In this document: positions 17,445 to 25,162 of the stretch, one piece after another
Layout of the letters: every line of letters begins with the position of its first letter
Position numbering within the stretch: the stretch's first letter is position 1
Assembly (NCBI GenBank): GCA_945861025.1
Contig: CAMASN010000003.1
Location: 16,147-80,146 of the forward strand
Source of the DNA: Ferrithrix thermotolerans DSM 19514
Lineage (GTDB): Bacteria > Actinomycetota > Acidimicrobiia > Acidimicrobiales > Ilumatobacteraceae
Reading direction: 5' to 3'
DNA length: 64,000 nucleotides
The notes under the pieces: generated by a model
Databases searched by the model: none
What the model was told of the DNA's origin: nothing
Seen by the model: the letters and a program-made list of their open reading frames with translations, nothing else
Translations under genes and position numbers: made by a program

Positions 17445-19127
17445 CTAGGTGCGGCGCTTGCGTAACTGAGCAAGCCATTCTTCGGACTTGCGCAGGCGTC
17501 GCTCGAGTTGATCAGTCGTCGCGCTCGGCACCGCAATCACGCTGGCAAGGCGGTTCATTTCGCCGTTGACTCGGCCGTGGCTCCAGCCCGTGAAATCGAC
17601 CAGTCGCTTCGCCAGCGCAGCGTTTCGCTCGCGGAGTTCTTCTTTGATCTCAAACACGCTGCGTGCGGAATCGGGACCCCACCCAGCGTCGGTTGGGATG
17701 TCGGCGAGGTCGAGTTCTAACAGCGGGTCGTCTTCGAAATGTGGCTCGGGTAGCTCGGGTTCGTCGGCACCAAGCTCGAAGGGAATGGCGATGCCCGATG
17801 GAGTCATCGCGTGAATCTGCATGCCCGTAGCAACTGCTGAGAGCACGCTGAACAACGACAGTTGCTCGGGCGGGAAGTCTTGGGGCACCTCATCGAACGG
17901 CGCGTCCTTTTCGGGATCGCCGGTTTCCATCACCTCGTCACCAACCTCGAAACGGCGCAGCACGTGGCGGCGTGACTCCATGATCTGGAAGGCGTGCGAA
18001 CGAAGGCGGGGGTCATCGGGCAGATAGACGAACGCCTTCTGCGATGGCTGCCCGGTTTGCCAGCGCACGAAACGACCAACGGCTTGGCGGAAGAACAACT
18101 CGGTGGACACGGTGCTGGCGTACACGCCGATGCGCAGCCTGGGGATGTCGACGCCCTCGGACACCATGCGCACCGAGACGAGCCACGGTGCGTCCGATTG
18201 GGCGAACGCAGAGATCTTCTTCGATGCGCCGGGGTCGTCGCTGACCACCACATCGGCCGGAGTGCCGAGACGGGTTCTGATCAATCGAGCGATTGCGTGC
18301 GCATGCTCTTGATCCATTGCCATGACCAAGCCGCCTGCGGAGGGCTGCTGATCGCGGATGTACATCAGGCGTTCGTGTGCCTGCTCGAGTACGTGTGGCA
18401 GCCATTCGCCGTCGAGGCTCAGTGCGGCACGCAGCCGTTGGCTCATGCCGTCGCGATCGAGTTCGTCTTGGAACGAGGCGGACAGCACAGATCCGTCGGG
18501 AGCGCTCCACTCCATGTTGCCGTCGATGCGTGGAAAGTAGACCGGCCGCACAACGCCGCCGTCGCGCAGCGCATCGCCGTAGCCGTATTCGTAATCGGCG
18601 AATGCTTGCCCATCGTCGTAGCGAACGAACGGAATCGAGGCCGTATCGCTGCGGAAGGGAGTTCCGGACAGACATAAGCGGCGATGTGCGCCGGAGAACG
18701 CAAGCCGCACCGAGTCGCCCCATGCGCGCTCGTCGCCAGCATGGTGCAGTTCGTCAAGGATGACAAACGCATCGTGGGCAACACCCTTCAACACATTTGC
18801 GGTGTCGCCGGTGGCCACTTGTTGGAAGGTGGTGACGATGCCGTGCACGTCTTTGGCAATGCCGCCGCCGGGGGTCCAATCGGGATCGAGCTGCAGCCCG
18901 AGACGGTGCGCCGCCAAGCTCCACTGCAACTTCAGGTGGCTGGTGGGGGCAACTACTACCACCCGCCGACGCTGCTGCGACAAGGCCCAGCGGGCGCACG
19001 CGAGGGCGAAGGTGGTCTTGCCGGCTCCGGGGGTTGCGACCGCCAGAAAGTTCGGTTCGTCGTCGCTGAGCGCGCTGAACGCATCGAACGCAGCGCGCTG
19101 CCAAGGGCGAAGTCGAACTGCTGTCAT
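17445..19127 (-). CDS. DEAD/DEAH-box (type III restriction-like) superfamily 2 helicase
   Basis: A 560-residue SF2 ATPase. It starts with a Q-tip-like RLRPWQRAAFDAF. Walker A is ATPGAGKTTFA, Walker B is VILDELHHAGD, motif III is LSGTPFRSD, and motif VI is FFRQAVGRFVRWQ. A central insertion of about 70 residues separates the two RecA domains. The C-terminal 150 residues are acidic and end in a Lys/Arg-rich helix. I place the start at ATG 19127, because the upstream in-frame sequence is Cys- and Pro-rich and unlike a helicase. The family acts on DNA or RNA duplexes in repair or restriction. No methylase or nuclease partner is next to it, so a defence role is not supported. Confidence 0.85.
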   Translation of the reverse strand: MTAVRLRPWQRAAFDAFSALSDDEPNFLAVATPGAGKTTFALACARWALSQQRRRVVVVAPTSHLKLQWSLAAHRLGLQLDPDWTPGGGIAKDVHGIVTTFQQVATGDTANVLKGVAHDAFVILDELHHAGDERAWGDSVRLAFSGAHRRLCLSGTPFRSDTASIPFVRYDDGQAFADYEYGYGDALRDGGVVRPVYFPRIDGNMEWSAPDGSVLSASFQDELDRDGMSQRLRAALSLDGEWLPHVLEQAHERLMYIRDQQPSAGGLVMAMDQEHAHAIARLIRTRLGTPADVVVSDDPGASKKISAFAQSDAPWLVSVRMVSEGVDIPRLRIGVYASTVSTELFFRQAVGRFVRWQTGQPSQKAFVYLPDDPRLRSHAFQIMESRRHVLRRFEVGDEVMETGDPEKDAPFDEVPQDFPPEQLSLFSVLSAVATGMQIHAMTPSGIAIPFELGADEPELPEPHFEDDPLLELDLADIPTDAGWGPDSARSVFEIKEELRERNAALAKRLVDFTGWSHGRVNGEMNRLASVIAVPSATTDQLERRLRKSEEWLAQLRKRRT

Positions 19128-19364
19128 CGGCGCGGACGGAGGGCTGTCATTGAGTGTGCGATTCTGTCGGCAATGGCGCACAGATACAACGCAGCAGGGG
19201 AGAGCGGTGTGTGTCTGATGACCGATTGACGCCCCTTGGCTAGGGTTGGAGCAGGGCTGGCCTGCCATTGCCAACCGCGGCGGCACATGCGGCAGGCATG
19301 CCGTTGGCGTGGTTCGATCGGCGTAGCCATCACCTGTTGCTGTTTCCAGTTGCCAGGGCGGCAA
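19128..19364. other. Intergenic region between TetR-type gene and helicase
   Basis: No convincing gene is seen here. An open frame that continues the helicase upstream lacks family-like sequence. On the minus strand the first bases after the TetR stop can form a short hairpin (TTGCC/GGCAA with a 5-base loop near 19349-19363). A palindromic GGCATGCC is also present. Confidence 0.5.
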
Positions 19365-20021
19365 TCAGCGAGTTGAAGCGCGTCGGATTCGTCGAGGGCT
19401 ATCGGGGTTTGAGCCTGCGGCCGTAGGCGGCCGACTCACTGCGCGCAGACCGGCCCATGCCATGTCGCTCACCTGGCGGGCAAGGAGGTCCGGATCGAAA
19501 TCGGTGCCGTTGTCGACAAGGCGTCGGCTTGCGCCTTCGGCGATACCCACCAAAGCATGCGCCAAGGTGCGCTGGTGTTCAGGGTCGATGTCGGCAGCGA
19601 TCAGTGGCTTGATCGACTCGGCAACCTGAGCGGTCACCTTGCGCACTGCGTCGTTGAATTCGTCGTCGGCCTTGCCGCCTCCGCCGAAGAGCAACAAGAA
19701 CGCGTCGTGGTCGTGAGCAACCCAACGGAAGTAGGCCTGAAAGCCGAGCTCTGTTACGTGCTTGCCGCTTGTGGCGCCAGCTGTGGCGGTATAGATGGCG
19801 GTCAGCAGACGCTCGCCGACCGCGTCGAGCAGCGCCAGATACAGGTCTCGCTTCGAGTCGAAGTGCTGGTACACCACTGGCTTGGTCACGCCTGCGGCAT
19901 CGGCGACGTCGTTCATCGAGGCGCCGTGGTAACCCTGTCGTGCGAAAACCTGCAGCGCGACCTCGAGCAGTTGCTCGCGGCGGGCAGAAGCGGGAAGACG
20001 GATCGACATAGAGGTGACCAT
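19365..20021 (-). CDS. TetR/AcrR-family transcriptional regulator
   Basis: A regulator of about 218 residues. The N-terminal domain RREQLLEVALQVFARQGYHG followed by SMNDVADAAGVTKPVVYQHF is a standard TetR helix-turn-helix (about residues 10-57). The C-terminal ligand domain contains a glycine run LLFGGGGKADDEF. The start is ATG 20021 (VTSMSIRL) or 20009. Its targets are not visible. The next minus-strand gene downstream is the helicase, 237 bases away, so it is probably not co-regulated with it. Upstream are a small membrane protein and a divergent crotonase, a common neighbour for TetR regulators of acyl-CoA metabolism, but this is only context. Confidence 0.88.
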   Translation of the reverse strand: MVTSMSIRLPASARREQLLEVALQVFARQGYHGASMNDVADAAGVTKPVVYQHFDSKRDLYLALLDAVGERLLTAIYTATAGATSGKHVTELGFQAYFRWVAHDHDAFLLLFGGGGKADDEFNDAVRKVTAQVAESIKPLIAADIDPEHQRTLAHALVGIAEGASRRLVDNGTDFDPDLLARQVSDMAWAGLRAVSRPPTAAGSNPDSPRRIRRASTR

Positions 20022-20073
20022 AGGGTAATCGTGGCGACACGAAATATGTCGGGCTACATGCGGCTGCATGCGG

Positions 20074-20352
20074 CTACAGGCCTCGGGCGATGTCGTCTTT
20101 CTCGGCGGCCTTCACGGCATAGCCAATGACGATTGCGGGTGCCAGCAACACAGAGCCAATGACCATGCTCGCCGTGATGATGGTGACCTTGCCTTGCGAG
20201 AAGTTGGTGGTGAGTGCCACGAAAAACATCACCATCGCGACTGCGTAGAGCAAATAGCCAACGCGTGTGGCGAGGTGATTCCACTTCGCGATCTGAGCGC
20301 GACGAGCGCGAATCGGATCGGTTGGAGACGAAGGTTGGCCGGGCGAAGTCAT
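20074..20352 (-). CDS. Small two-helix membrane protein, conserved hypothetical
   Basis: A 92-residue protein with a polar, Pro-rich N-terminus, then RARRAQIAKWNHLATRVGY and two transmembrane segments (about residues 31-48 and 57-78), ending in a charged tail KAAEKDDIARGL. The same layout is seen in unnamed actinobacterial membrane proteins. It lies 52 bases upstream of the TetR-type gene on the same strand and is divergent from the crotonase gene with 32 bases between the starts. No function can be assigned. Confidence 0.7.
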   Translation of the reverse strand: MTSPGQPSSPTDPIRARRAQIAKWNHLATRVGYLLYAVAMVMFFVALTTNFSQGKVTIITASMVIGSVLLAPAIVIGYAVKAAEKDDIARGL

Positions 20353-20384
20353 ACAGTTCCCAGCATGGTAGAGCCGAGCGCGCG

Positions 20385-21116
20385 ATGACAGTGCATCTCA
20401 CATTTCGCGATCGGGTCGCACTGGTCACCCTCGATCGTCCCGAGCGGCGCAATGCGGTAGACCACGGGACCCTTTTGGCGCTGCGCCAGGCGCAACTCGA
20501 TGTGCTCGCCGCAAACGCTCGATGTCTCGTGCTCACTGGTGCTCCTCCAGCGTTTTGTGCGGGTGCCGATCTCAGTGACGTCGAAAATGGCGAGTTCGTG
20601 AAAGCGCTCGTGGCAGCACTTCGCGGCTTTACCGAGATGCCCATTCCCACGATTGCAGCGATCGATGGGCCAGCACTTGGGGCTGGCACACAGCTGGTGA
20701 TTGCGTGCGACCTTCGTGTCGCAACCGAGCGCAGCGTGTTCGGAATCCCGGCGGCAAAGCTTGGGCTGGTTGTCGACCATTGGACCATCGAACGTCTGGC
20801 TCGCGAACTAGGTTGGTCGATAGCGCGGGCAATGTTGCTGGCAGCGCAGACATATCGCTCCGAGCAGTTGCACGCCATTGGTGCCGTGCACCGAATCGGT
20901 GGCCTCGACGATGCACTTGGATGGGCAGCCGAGCTGGCTGTGCTTGCTCCGCTCACCATCTCAAGCCACAAGCTGGCCCTCGAGCAATCGGCGCCCTTTC
21001 CGGCATTCGACGAGCTCTTCGAGCAGGCCCGAGATGCCGCGTGGGCGAGCCATGATGCCGAAGAGGGTCGCACGGCATTCTTAGAGAAGCGGCCACCAAA
21101 CTTTCGTGGCCGATAA
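20385..21116 (+). CDS. Enoyl-CoA hydratase/isomerase-family protein lacking both catalytic Glu
   Basis: A 243-residue crotonase-fold protein. The oxyanion-hole regions are visible: FCAGADLSDV and the segment GPALGAGTQLVIACD. In true hydratases the two catalytic acids lie in GGGxEL and in FGxPE. Here these read GAGTQL and FGIPAA, so Glu is replaced by Gln and Ala. Hydration of an enoyl-CoA is therefore doubtful. It may be an isomerase, hydrolase or other CoA-ester member of the family. ATG at 20385 begins the family-like sequence TVHLTFRDRVALVTLDRPERR. Confidence 0.82.
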   Translation: MTVHLTFRDRVALVTLDRPERRNAVDHGTLLALRQAQLDVLAANARCLVLTGAPPAFCAGADLSDVENGEFVKALVAALRGFTEMPIPTIAAIDGPALGAGTQLVIACDLRVATERSVFGIPAAKLGLVVDHWTIERLARELGWSIARAMLLAAQTYRSEQLHAIGAVHRIGGLDDALGWAAELAVLAPLTISSHKLALEQSAPFPAFDELFEQARDAAWASHDAEEGRTAFLEKRPPNFRGR

Positions 21117-21146
21117 CGCCCACTACGAGTGCGCTGTGGGGGCTGC

Positions 21147-22355
21147 TTAAATGGCGGCTGGCAGCAGTCGGTTCACGTTCTCAAAGAAAAAATACGACAC
21201 CACTAAGAACGGCACAGTTCCGACCGCAAACGCTAGCCACAGCTTGCGCTGACGCTTCGCGAGGCGGTGCGACGCGATGGCCACGCCCAGCAGCACCAAC
21301 CCCCACAGGATTACCGGCAGGTAGGCGCCGGAGTCGGCAAACCAGCCTTGGTTGAATGCGTCGGCTGGCGCAGCGAAGGCGGACGTGTCGTCGGGCGCCG
21401 CTGTGGCAACGGGTGCTGCCGAGTTTGTGGGCAGCGTTGACACTGCTCCCGAAACCGTGGTTGTAGTGATTGCTGGTTCGCCGGAGAGGCCGTCGGGTGA
21501 CGAACTGTTGGGTGGGGTCTGGCCGTAGAACAGCTCGGCCTTGCCGACAGGCGATGACTTCAGCAGGTCGAGAGTGGCGTGAATCACGAGACGCCGGCTT
21601 GAGGTGCCCACCGGCGTGCACGTAATGAGCGTGAGCGTGGCCTTGTTCGGATCTGAGTCGGTGATGACGTAGTAGTCGTTCTTGCCGACCTCTTCAGAGC
21701 CTGTCACCACGTAGACGTAGGTGCCACCCAAGATGGTGGAGACGTTGATGTCGTCACCGGGCTTGAGCTTGTTGAGGTCGTAGAAGGGCTGCCCATACGT
21801 AGTGCGGTGCCCAGCGATGGCCGAGTTGCCCAATTGGCCAGGGAACGGCGTGTTTGGGAAGTGTCCGACGCCCTTGCGTAAATCGTTGACACCTACGCCC
21901 GCAACCACATATTTGGTGAGGTTGATCGCTGGGATCGTGATCGCCGCGACCACCTCGCCCGCAGTGATGGTATGGGGAAACGGCTGATCGGCCGGGCCAG
22001 CAACAGTGGTTGGCGGAGCCGGCACATTGGGGTCGACGACAGCGGTGGTGGTGGTGCCAACATCTTTGATGGCTGCCGAGAAGGCTTGGCCCAACTGGTC
22101 CTGCGAGCGGGCTTCTTGGATGCCGGTGCCCCACAGTTGGTAGCCGACAAAGGCGAACATCATCAAGCCGGTGGTGATGAGCGCCCGGCCGAGTTGGCCG
22201 ATGGCCCAGCGCCAGTCGTGCGGATCGGGTGGACGATCCCAGCGACTTGGGCGCACTCGGGCGGGCCGTGGCGTATCGCGCGCAGGCGACTTGGTGTCGG
22301 CCACCTGCCACTGGCGCGGAGCAGCATCGGTTTGGTAGCGATCGTCGTCACTCAC
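21147..22355 (-). CDS. Class E sortase with N- and C-terminal membrane segments
   Basis: A protein of about 402 residues. A cytoplasmic Arg/Pro-rich N-terminus precedes a transmembrane helix (ALITTGLMMFAFVGYQLW). The catalytic domain has His in AIAGHRTTYGQPF, Cys in TLITCTPVGTSS and Arg in RRLVIH. A Thr/Ser/Pro-rich linker of about 80 residues leads to two C-terminal hydrophobic helices ending FFFENVNRLLPAAI. GTG at 22355 is the preferred start, because an ATG at 22469 would run into the divergent ccmA region. It should cleave an LPxTG-like or LAxTG-like sorting signal and join the protein to the wall. No pilin or LPxTG substrate is next to it. Confidence 0.85.
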   Translation of the reverse strand: MSDDDRYQTDAAPRQWQVADTKSPARDTPRPARVRPSRWDRPPDPHDWRWAIGQLGRALITTGLMMFAFVGYQLWGTGIQEARSQDQLGQAFSAAIKDVGTTTTAVVDPNVPAPPTTVAGPADQPFPHTITAGEVVAAITIPAINLTKYVVAGVGVNDLRKGVGHFPNTPFPGQLGNSAIAGHRTTYGQPFYDLNKLKPGDDINVSTILGGTYVYVVTGSEEVGKNDYYVITDSDPNKATLTLITCTPVGTSSRRLVIHATLDLLKSSPVGKAELFYGQTPPNSSSPDGLSGEPAITTTTVSGAVSTLPTNSAAPVATAAPDDTSAFAAPADAFNQGWFADSGAYLPVILWGLVLLGVAIASHRLAKRQRKLWLAFAVGTVPFLVVSYFFFENVNRLLPAAI

Positions 22356-22443
22356 AGAGCGCGACGATAGCGGCGTGACGGGCGAAACAAAGGGCATAGC
22401 GCTGGGCGGGCGGGGGTCAACCTCGCTAGCGTGGCGGTGTCCC

Positions 22444-23100
22444 ATGGTTCCTGTCGTGCACCTTTCCAACGCAGTTGCAGTCCTCGGTCAGTTTCCCGTA
22501 CTGGCTGGGGTCAACCTCACCGTGAACCGCGGTGAGATTGTGCTGTTGCAGGGCCCTAACGGCGCCGGCAAAACCTCATTGCTGCGCCTGTGTGCTGGGC
22601 TGTTGCCGCTAGCGCGTGGCGAGGCCGTGTTGCTTGGGTGCGATTTGCGCACTCAACGTGAGGCCGTGCGCAGCCGGGTTGGCTTGCTCGGCCACGCGAA
22701 TGGCCTGTATGCCGATCTCACCGTTGCCGAAAACGTGCGTTTTTGGGGCGCCACGGTTGGGGCAAGCAAGCCCGAGGTGCAGGCGGCGTTGCAACGCATG
22801 GGTCTCGCCCAGCGCCTCACCGATGTTGCAGTCAGCCGCTTATCTGCTGGCCAAAAGCGCCGCACAGCGCTGGCTTGTCTCATTGCCCGCCGCGCCGAGC
22901 TGTGGTTGCTTGACGAACCTCACGCTGGCCTCGACGCCTCCGCTCGCGACGAACTCGATGCCACCTTGCGCGACGCCGCCGCCGCCGGGGCAACCATCAT
23001 CGTGGCGAGTCACGAACTCGAGCGCGCTGGCGCACTGGCTACCAGAGTGGTCGAGGTCGTCGGCGGCCAGATTCGCACGCTAGATGGCGAGGCCGCCTGA
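22444..23100 (+). CDS. ccmA: Haem exporter ABC ATPase CcmA
   Basis: A 218-residue ABC ATPase. Walker A is GPNGAGKTS, the signature is SRLSAGQKRR (the CcmA version of LSGGQ), Walker B is LWLLDEPHAGLD and the switch His is in VASHELERAG. CcmA with CcmB and CcmC drives release of holo-CcmE in System I cytochrome c maturation. It is the first gene of a nine-gene operon on the plus strand. The 88 bases between this start and the divergent sortase must hold both promoters. The stop overlaps the ccmB start by one base (TGATG). Confidence 0.93.
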   Translation: MVPVVHLSNAVAVLGQFPVLAGVNLTVNRGEIVLLQGPNGAGKTSLLRLCAGLLPLARGEAVLLGCDLRTQREAVRSRVGLLGHANGLYADLTVAENVRFWGATVGASKPEVQAALQRMGLAQRLTDVAVSRLSAGQKRRTALACLIARRAELWLLDEPHAGLDASARDELDATLRDAAAAGATIIVASHELERAGALATRVVEVVGGQIRTLDGEAA

Positions 23101-23777
23101 TGTTTCGCATTGCCCGCCTCATCGCCGCTAAAGACCTCCGGGTCGAGATGCGTAGCCGCGTAGTGACCAATCAGGTGCTGCCGTTTGCCGCCATCGTGAT
23201 GGTGATGTTTGCCTTTGCGCTCAACAGCGATGCCGTTGTGAGTCGAGTAGCGCCAGGCCTGGTGTGGCTCGCCACTCTGTTTAGCTTGCTGATTTTGGTG
23301 CAGCGGTCGTTCGCTATCGAGAACGCCGATGGTGCCACCGATGCCCTACGCGCAGCCGGCGTCGACCCGGGCGGAATATTTCTTGGCAAGGCGATGGCGC
23401 TCGCGGCGCAGCTTGCAGTGCTTGAGGTGGTGTTGCTGGTCAGCGCGGTGGTGCTGTACAGCACCGAACTCCGCGTCGGCGGCATCGTGTTGTTACTTGT
23501 CACATTCGTTGCCGCGACCGTGGGCCTCGCCCTCGTGGGTACGCTCTATGGAGGCCTTGCTGGCGGCGTTCGTGGACGGGAGACATTGCTCCCTCTCCTC
23601 TTATTGCCGGTGGTGGCGCCGGTGTTGATAGGTGCCACTCGCGCAACAGAATCTGCGCTTGGGACCGGCGGTGCAACGGTTGCAGAAGGTTGGCCATGGG
23701 TTGGCTTGCTCGGTGTGTTTGTTGCGCTGTTCAGCGTCGGCGGCACACTTGCGTTCGGGCCCCTGATCGAGGAATGA
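23100..23777 (+). CDS. ccmB: Haem exporter membrane protein CcmB
   Basis: A 225-residue membrane protein with six hydrophobic segments. The N-terminus FRIARLIAAKDLRVEMRSR matches the CcmB cytoplasmic start. LVQRSFAIENADGATDALRAA is the family's cytoplasmic loop. It forms the membrane part of the CcmAB transporter that recycles CcmE. It is coupled to ccmA by a one-base overlap, and ccmC follows after three bases. Length is normal for the family. Confidence 0.92.
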   Translation: MFRIARLIAAKDLRVEMRSRVVTNQVLPFAAIVMVMFAFALNSDAVVSRVAPGLVWLATLFSLLILVQRSFAIENADGATDALRAAGVDPGGIFLGKAMALAAQLAVLEVVLLVSAVVLYSTELRVGGIVLLLVTFVAATVGLALVGTLYGGLAGGVRGRETLLPLLLLPVVAPVLIGATRATESALGTGGATVAEGWPWVGLLGVFVALFSVGGTLAFGPLIEE

Positions 23778-23780
23778 AGC

Positions 23781-24548
23781 ATGGCTACCACTGACATCGA
23801 GACCCCCGCCACAGCGGTCGGCGCACGCGCCGGCACAGGAACCTTGTTCACCCGTTTCGTTGGGCTCGCCACCATCGTCGGCATGGCCGCGCTTGGTGTG
23901 TTTGGGCTGCTGTTGTCGCCTCCCGACGTGCAGCAAAGCGACAGTGTTCGCATTCTCTATATCCACGTCGGCACGGTGTGGGTCGCGTACGTGGCGTTCG
24001 CTTTCACGGCCTTGGCATCGGCGGCATATCTCTGGAAGCGCACCACTTCGCTTGCTTGGGACCGCTTTGCCGGAGCGAGTGCCGAGATTGGCGTGTTGTT
24101 TATGGCACTCACGCTGGTGGCCGGGTCCTTATGGGGCCGGCTCTCGTGGGGCAAGTTCTGGGTGTGGGATGCGCGGGTTACCAGCACGGCCTTCATGTTC
24201 GTGACCTATGTGGGCTACCTCGCGGTGCGCGGACTCGGCGGGAGCCACCATCAGCGAGCACGTCGAAGCGCGGTTGTGGCTCTGCTGGCAGTGCTCGAAA
24301 TTCCGCTCGTGCATTTCAGCGTCAAGCTGTGGCGTGGTCTACACCAAGATTCGAGCGTGGCCGATCGCACCAACGTGAACTTGCACGGGTTGATGCTGTT
24401 CTCATTGTTCATCTCGGTGATTGCGTTCACATTGCTCTACGTGTGGCTGCTGATGCATCGGCAACGAGTTCTTGCGATGCAAGACGCCATCGATAATACG
24501 GGCCTCGATTATGCGCTGCGGCAGCGCCGCGACGAAGGTGATCTCTAA
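23781..24548 (+). CDS. ccmC: Haem-handling protein CcmC
   Basis: A 255-residue protein with six transmembrane helices. The tryptophan-rich periplasmic loop SWGKFWVWDARVTSTAF is the WWD domain that holds haem. The two haem-ligand His residues fit ILYIHVGTVW before it and PLVHFSVKLWRGLHQ after it. CcmC transfers haem to the conserved His of CcmE. The TAA stop is followed directly by the GTG of ccmD without any spacer. Confidence 0.94.
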   Translation: MATTDIETPATAVGARAGTGTLFTRFVGLATIVGMAALGVFGLLLSPPDVQQSDSVRILYIHVGTVWVAYVAFAFTALASAAYLWKRTTSLAWDRFAGASAEIGVLFMALTLVAGSLWGRLSWGKFWVWDARVTSTAFMFVTYVGYLAVRGLGGSHHQRARRSAVVALLAVLEIPLVHFSVKLWRGLHQDSSVADRTNVNLHGLMLFSLFISVIAFTLLYVWLLMHRQRVLAMQDAIDNTGLDYALRQRRDEGDL

Positions 24549-24683
24549 GTGGAAGACCTCGGCTTCATCCTCGCTACGTACATCGTCACGTTTGGCTCGG
24601 TCGCAGCGTTCGCATTCGCGATCGTGCGGCGCGGCCGTCGCCTCGCTGCGCAACTGCCAGCCAAGGACAAGCCGTGGACCTGA
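24549..24683 (+). CDS. ccmD: CcmD, small membrane adaptor of cytochrome c maturation
   Basis: A 44-residue protein, easily overlooked because of its size. The GTG start follows the ccmC stop directly. Translation gives EDLGFILATYIVTFGSVAAF followed by AFAIVRRGRRL, one transmembrane helix and then a basic cytoplasmic tail. This is the standard CcmD topology and length. In studied bacteria CcmD is needed for release of holo-CcmE from CcmABC. The end overlaps ccmE by ten bases. Identification rests on position between ccmC and ccmE, size and topology, as the primary sequence of CcmD is poorly conserved. Confidence 0.88.
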   Translation: MEDLGFILATYIVTFGSVAAFAFAIVRRGRRLAAQLPAKDKPWT

Positions 24684-25162
24684 CTCCTCGACCGGCCAGT
24701 GAAGCGGCGGCTCCCAAGGCACGTAATCGTCGCAAGATGCTGTCGGTTGGTCTGCTGTTATTCGTGCTGCTCGCAGGCATCTTGGTCGTCAGCAAGTTCC
24801 TCACCCAATCGCTCGACTACTACTGCAACGTCGACGAAGTTGGTCAAAAGGATGGTTGCGAAGCTGGCCGTCGCCTGCGCATCCAAGGCGTTGTCGACAA
24901 GGGTTCCATCACCACCGACAACGGCGTTACCTCCTTCAACCTCACCTTCAACAAGGTCACCGTGCCGGTTGTATATGACTCGGGCGAGCCGGGCGGCTTG
25001 TTTCAACAGTGCATCCCGGTTGTCGTGCATGGCGTGATGAAGAGCGGCACGTTCGAGGGTGACGATGTCGAAGTGAAGCACAGCAACGAATACGACGAGA
25101 AGAACAAGAACCGCGTCGCCACGGCCGATGCAGAGGCGGCAGCGTGTTCGCAGTCGAAGTAG
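24674..25162 (+). CDS. ccmE: Periplasmic haem chaperone CcmE
   Basis: A 162-residue protein with a short basic N-terminus, one transmembrane anchor (VGLLLFVLLAGILVVSKFL) and an exported OB-fold domain including RLRIQGVVDKGSI. The covalent haem site is VKHSNEYDEKN: the His and Tyr keep the H-x3-Y spacing, so this is the classical His type and not the Cys variant of some archaea and deltaproteobacteria. Two extra Cys pairs (YYCNVDE/DGCEAG) near the N-terminus of the domain are unusual and might form a disulfide. The GTG start lies inside ccmD, and the end overlaps ccmF by 19 bases. Confidence 0.93.
   Translation: MDLTPRPASEAAAPKARNRRKMLSVGLLLFVLLAGILVVSKFLTQSLDYYCNVDEVGQKDGCEAGRRLRIQGVVDKGSITTDNGVTSFNLTFNKVTVPVVYDSGEPGGLFQQCIPVVVHGVMKSGTFEGDDVEVKHSNEYDEKNKNRVATADAEAAACSQSK

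Noticed and set aside
17445..19127. Helicase as part of a restriction or defence system
   Set aside because: No methyltransferase, nuclease or other defence gene is next to it. A DtxR-like regulator, a TetR regulator and a lipoprotein are its neighbours.
19128..19364. N-terminal extension of the helicase to 639 residues
   Set aside because: The added 79 residues are rich in Cys, Pro and Thr and unlike the start of SF2 helicases. The ATG at 19127 gives a normal N-terminus.
24674..25162. CcmE as the Cys-type (CxxxY) variant
   Set aside because: The haem site reads KHSNEY, so the ligand is His. The extra Cys residues lie elsewhere in the domain.
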